Source of the DNA: an uncultured Muribaculum sp.
GTDB taxonomy: Bacteria > Bacteroidota > Bacteroidia > Bacteroidales > Muribaculaceae
DNA length: 8,912 nucleotides
Reading direction: 5' to 3'
Assembly: GCF_910583865.1 (NCBI RefSeq)
Contig: NZ_CAJTYX010000063.1
Span: 1-8,912 of the forward strand
Shown here: one piece after another, positions 6,499-8,912 of the stretch
How the letters are laid out: each line of letters opens with the position of its first letter
How positions within the stretch are numbered: position 1 is the first letter of the stretch
Translations under genes and position numbers: made by a program
The notes under the pieces: model-generated
What the model was told of the DNA's origin: nothing
Database searches by the model: none
The model's input: only the letters and a program-made list of their open reading frames with translations

Positions 6499-8775
6499 AT
6501 GCACAAATCAAAGTTATTAGCCACATCTCTACTTGCCGTGCTCGTAACGGCGGCATGCGGCACATCGGGAAAACAAGCCACGTCCGACTACACCGCATAT
6601 GTAGACCCGTTCATCGGCACAGGCGGCCACGGCCATACATTTCCCGGACCGGTTCTGCCAAACGGCATGATACAGCCAGGTCCTGACACCCGTATCAACG
6701 GTTGGGATGCCTGCTCGGGATACCATTACAGCGACACTATCATAAACGGCTTCACCCAAAGCCATCTAAGCGGCACCGGATGTGCCGATTACGGTGATTT
6801 CCTGATAATGCCCACAGTCGGGAAACAGGAAATAGACCCGCAGATCGACACCCTTCAGCATCGGCCGTTCGCCTCCGAATTCTCACATGCCGACGAGGTG
6901 GCCGTTCCCGGCTACTACTCGACGTTCCTCAAACGCTATGGAGTAAAAGCTGAAATCACATCGACCGAACGTGCAGCCATATATCGCTTCACTTTCCCGC
7001 AGAGCGATGATGCGGGCTTTATAGTCGACATCGACTATTCCATACAGAACCAGACCAATCTCGACATGAAGGTCGAATTTGTTGGCGACACAGCCATACG
7101 TACCTACAAGATGTCTAAGTACTGGGCTTTCGACCAGCAGCTTGCCATGTATGCGGTATTTTCCAAGCCTTTCACCCATGAAGTCCTGAACGACACCGTC
7201 ACAGGGAGCAAGGGTGACATGCAGATACGCTGCAAGGCACTTCTAAAGTTCCCTGACACTGAAAAAGATGAGACCGTATTTGTCAAAGTCGGAGTCTCTG
7301 CCGTAGACTGGGACGGAGCGGAAAAGAATCTCATGGCGGAAATTCCCGGCTGGGACTTCGATGCCGTGAAAGATGCCGCCAATGACAAATGGAACGCATA
7401 TCTGTCGACCATCGACATAACAGCCGACGACACCGACAAAGAGATATTCTATACGGCCATGTACCATGCCGCCATCGCTCCAGGACTCTTCATGGATGTA
7501 GATGGCCGCTATCTCGGCATGGACCGGAAAATCCATCAGGGCGATCCGACCAAACCGGTCTACACCATATTCTCTCTATGGGACACACATCGCGCACTGC
7601 ATCCTCTGCTGACTATCATTGATCCGCAGCTCAACAACGAATTCATCAACTCCCTCCTGCTCAAATACGACGAAGGCGGTCTGCTCCCCATGTGGGAACT
7701 TGCCGGCAACTACACGGCTACCATGACAGGCTATCATGCCGTATCGCTCATGGCCGATGCCGTGGCAAAGGGAATAGCCGATTTCGATGTCGAGAAAGCC
7801 TACCGTGCCGGCGTGCGGTCATCCATATGGGACACCACCGGAATTGTCACTCCGGAAAAGGTGAAGCTTGCACTCATGCCGCGTTCGAAAGAGTATAAGA
7901 ACACCCTCGGATTCATCCCCTGGGACAAGGAACACGAATCCGTGGCCAAAGGCCTTGAATATGCCTACAATGACTGGTGTATCTCCCGCCTCGCGGAAGC
8001 TGCCGGCGACTCGGCCGGAATGGCGGAATACGACCTGAAAGGCGAAGCATACCGCCAGTATTTCGACCCCGTCACAAGATTCATGCGTGGAAAAGACGAG
8101 AAAGGCAAGTGGCATGAGCCATTCAATCCCCGCTCCTCCAATCATCGTGAGGATGACTATTGCGAAGGCACGGCATGGCAATGGACATGGTTCGTCCCCC
8201 ACGATGTCGATGGCCTTATGACCTTGATGGGCGGTGCCGACAAGTTTACCGAGAAACTCGACTCTCTGTTCACAGCAGATTCGACCCTCGAAGGCGAACT
8301 GGTATCAGCCGACATATCGGGACTCATAGGCCAGTATGCCCACGGCAACGAGCCGAGCCACCATATAATCCACCTGTACAACTACGCCGGCCACCCGGAG
8401 CGCACGCAGGAGCTGGTCGACAAGGTGCTGAAAGAGCAATATCATGCCGATATCGACGGACTGTCGGGCAACGAGGATTGCGGACAGATGTCGGCATGGT
8501 ACATACTTAACTCCCTCGGATTCTATCAGGTATGCCCCGGCAAGCCGGTATATTCCATCGGACGTCCATGGTTCCCCCACGCCACAATCAACCTCCCGGG
8601 CGGAAAGACCATAGAAATAAAAATAGACAACTACTCAAAGGACAATAAATACATCAAGTCGGTGAAACTCAACGGCAAACAGCTCGACCGACCCTTCTTC
8701 ACCCACTCCGACATTGCCAACGGCGCAATCTTCGAGTACGAGATGTCCCCCACTCCCTCCACCTCCCTCCGCTAA
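6499..8775 (+). CDS. GH92 family alpha-mannosidase, lipoprotein
   Basis: This 758-residue protein is a glycoside hydrolase family 92 exo-alpha-mannosidase, a calcium-dependent enzyme group used by gut Bacteroidetes on N-glycans and yeast mannan. A lipoprotein signal ends in the lipobox TAAC with C20. The N-terminal domain has family motifs YVDPFIGTGGHGHTFPG (34-50), GWDACSGYHY (68-77) and SHLSGTGCADYGDF. In the catalytic (alpha/alpha)6 domain, E556 of YCEGTAWQW is the expected general acid, D660 of GNEDCGQMSAW is the likely base region, and HGNEPSHH lies at 615-622. Linkage preference is not certain: as I recall, characterised alpha-1,2 enzymes read HEPS where this one reads NEPS. I chose the ATG at 6499 rather than the in-frame one at 6376 because it gives a proper lipoprotein signal and avoids overlap with the reductase gene. 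No SusC/SusD pair is in the window, so this is not a canonical utilisation locus as seen. It is the last gene before a hairpin terminator. Confidence 0.93.
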   Translation: MHKSKLLATSLLAVLVTAACGTSGKQATSDYTAYVDPFIGTGGHGHTFPGPVLPNGMIQPGPDTRINGWDACSGYHYSDTIINGFTQSHLSGTGCADYGDFLIMPTVGKQEIDPQIDTLQHRPFASEFSHADEVAVPGYYSTFLKRYGVKAEITSTERAAIYRFTFPQSDDAGFIVDIDYSIQNQTNLDMKVEFVGDTAIRTYKMSKYWAFDQQLAMYAVFSKPFTHEVLNDTVTGSKGDMQIRCKALLKFPDTEKDETVFVKVGVSAVDWDGAEKNLMAEIPGWDFDAVKDAANDKWNAYLSTIDITADDTDKEIFYTAMYHAAIAPGLFMDVDGRYLGMDRKIHQGDPTKPVYTIFSLWDTHRALHPLLTIIDPQLNNEFINSLLLKYDEGGLLPMWELAGNYTATMTGYHAVSLMADAVAKGIADFDVEKAYRAGVRSSIWDTTGIVTPEKVKLALMPRSKEYKNTLGFIPWDKEHESVAKGLEYAYNDWCISRLAEAAGDSAGMAEYDLKGEAYRQYFDPVTRFMRGKDEKGKWHEPFNPRSSNHREDDYCEGTAWQWTWFVPHDVDGLMTLMGGADKFTEKLDSLFTADSTLEGELVSADISGLIGQYAHGNEPSHHIIHLYNYAGHPERTQELVDKVLKEQYHADIDGLSGNEDCGQMSAWYILNSLGFYQVCPGKPVYSIGRPWFPHATINLPGGKTIEIKIDNYSKDNKYIKSVKLNGKQLDRPFFTHSDIANGAIFEYEMSPTPSTSLR

Positions 8776-8796
8776 CCGACCTCATCACTATCAAAA

Positions 8797-8834
8797 CAAA
8801 CGCGGGTGTGCCGGATTTGACACACCCGCGTTTG
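8797..8834. terminator. Hairpin terminator after the operon, possibly bidirectional
   Basis: A perfect 14-bp stem, CAAACGCGGGTGTG at 8797-8810 with its reverse complement at 8821-8834, encloses a 10-base loop. It starts 21 bases after the GH92 stop. The + strand has only three U residues at the stem end (TTTG), whereas the minus strand reads TTTGTTTTGA after the stem. It could therefore stop transcription from either side. No gene is visible in the remaining 78 bases. Confidence 0.8.
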
Positions 8835-8912
8835 CTTCGTAAAAATAAGCCCTGATAGTGCACACGGCAGACGCATCTTAAATAACCTTAACGGCTGTTG
8901 ACCAATAAAAAC

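Overview
The window looks like a chromosome segment from a gut Bacteroidales bacterium, perhaps from the Muribaculaceae or a related family; the family-level guess is weak. Four things point that way. No start codon has a Shine-Dalgarno sequence. The one clear promoter element is the Bacteroidetes -7 motif TAnnTTTG. The protein types are typical of the order: a LysM plus PBP1-like protein, a PorT-type outer-membrane barrel and a GH92 lipoprotein. Base composition is moderate and rises in the main operon.

Layout, all genes on the + strand. (1) Positions 60-623 encode a NADAR/YbiA-family N-glycosidase-like protein. It is visibly more AT-rich than the rest, and its reading frame stays open to the left edge of the window. 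(2) Positions 613-757 hold a 145-bp imperfect inverted repeat with a perfect 16-bp core, probably a small interspersed or MITE/REP-like element. It overlaps the NADAR stop codon. (3) An AT-rich leader contains TATCTTTG at 911-918, the likely promoter of what follows. (4) Positions 980-8775 hold five closely spaced genes: a secreted LysM+PBP1-like protein, an outer-membrane barrel protein (1-base overlap), a membrane polyferredoxin that looks like a NapH-NapG fusion (19-base gap), a Tat-exported aldo/keto reductase with two ferredoxin-type cluster motifs (30-base gap), and a GH92 alpha-mannosidase lipoprotein (11-base gap). (5) A 14-bp perfect hairpin at 8797-8834 closes the unit.

The most interesting part is the redox pair at 3518-6487. 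The first protein has four Sec-type membrane segments with CX3CP motifs, a cytoplasmic two-cluster ferredoxin, then an internal twin-arginine signal followed by a four-cluster NapG-like domain. The second is an aldo/keto reductase with an intact catalytic tetrad, its own two cluster motifs and a near-perfect Tat signal. NAD(P)H is not available outside the cytoplasm, so the pair suggests an electron route from menaquinol through the NapGH-like protein to an exported carbonyl- or sugar-acting oxidoreductase. This is inference. The GH92 mannosidase directly downstream raises the possibility that the redox pair acts on a glycan or sugar product, but co-location is the only evidence for that link.
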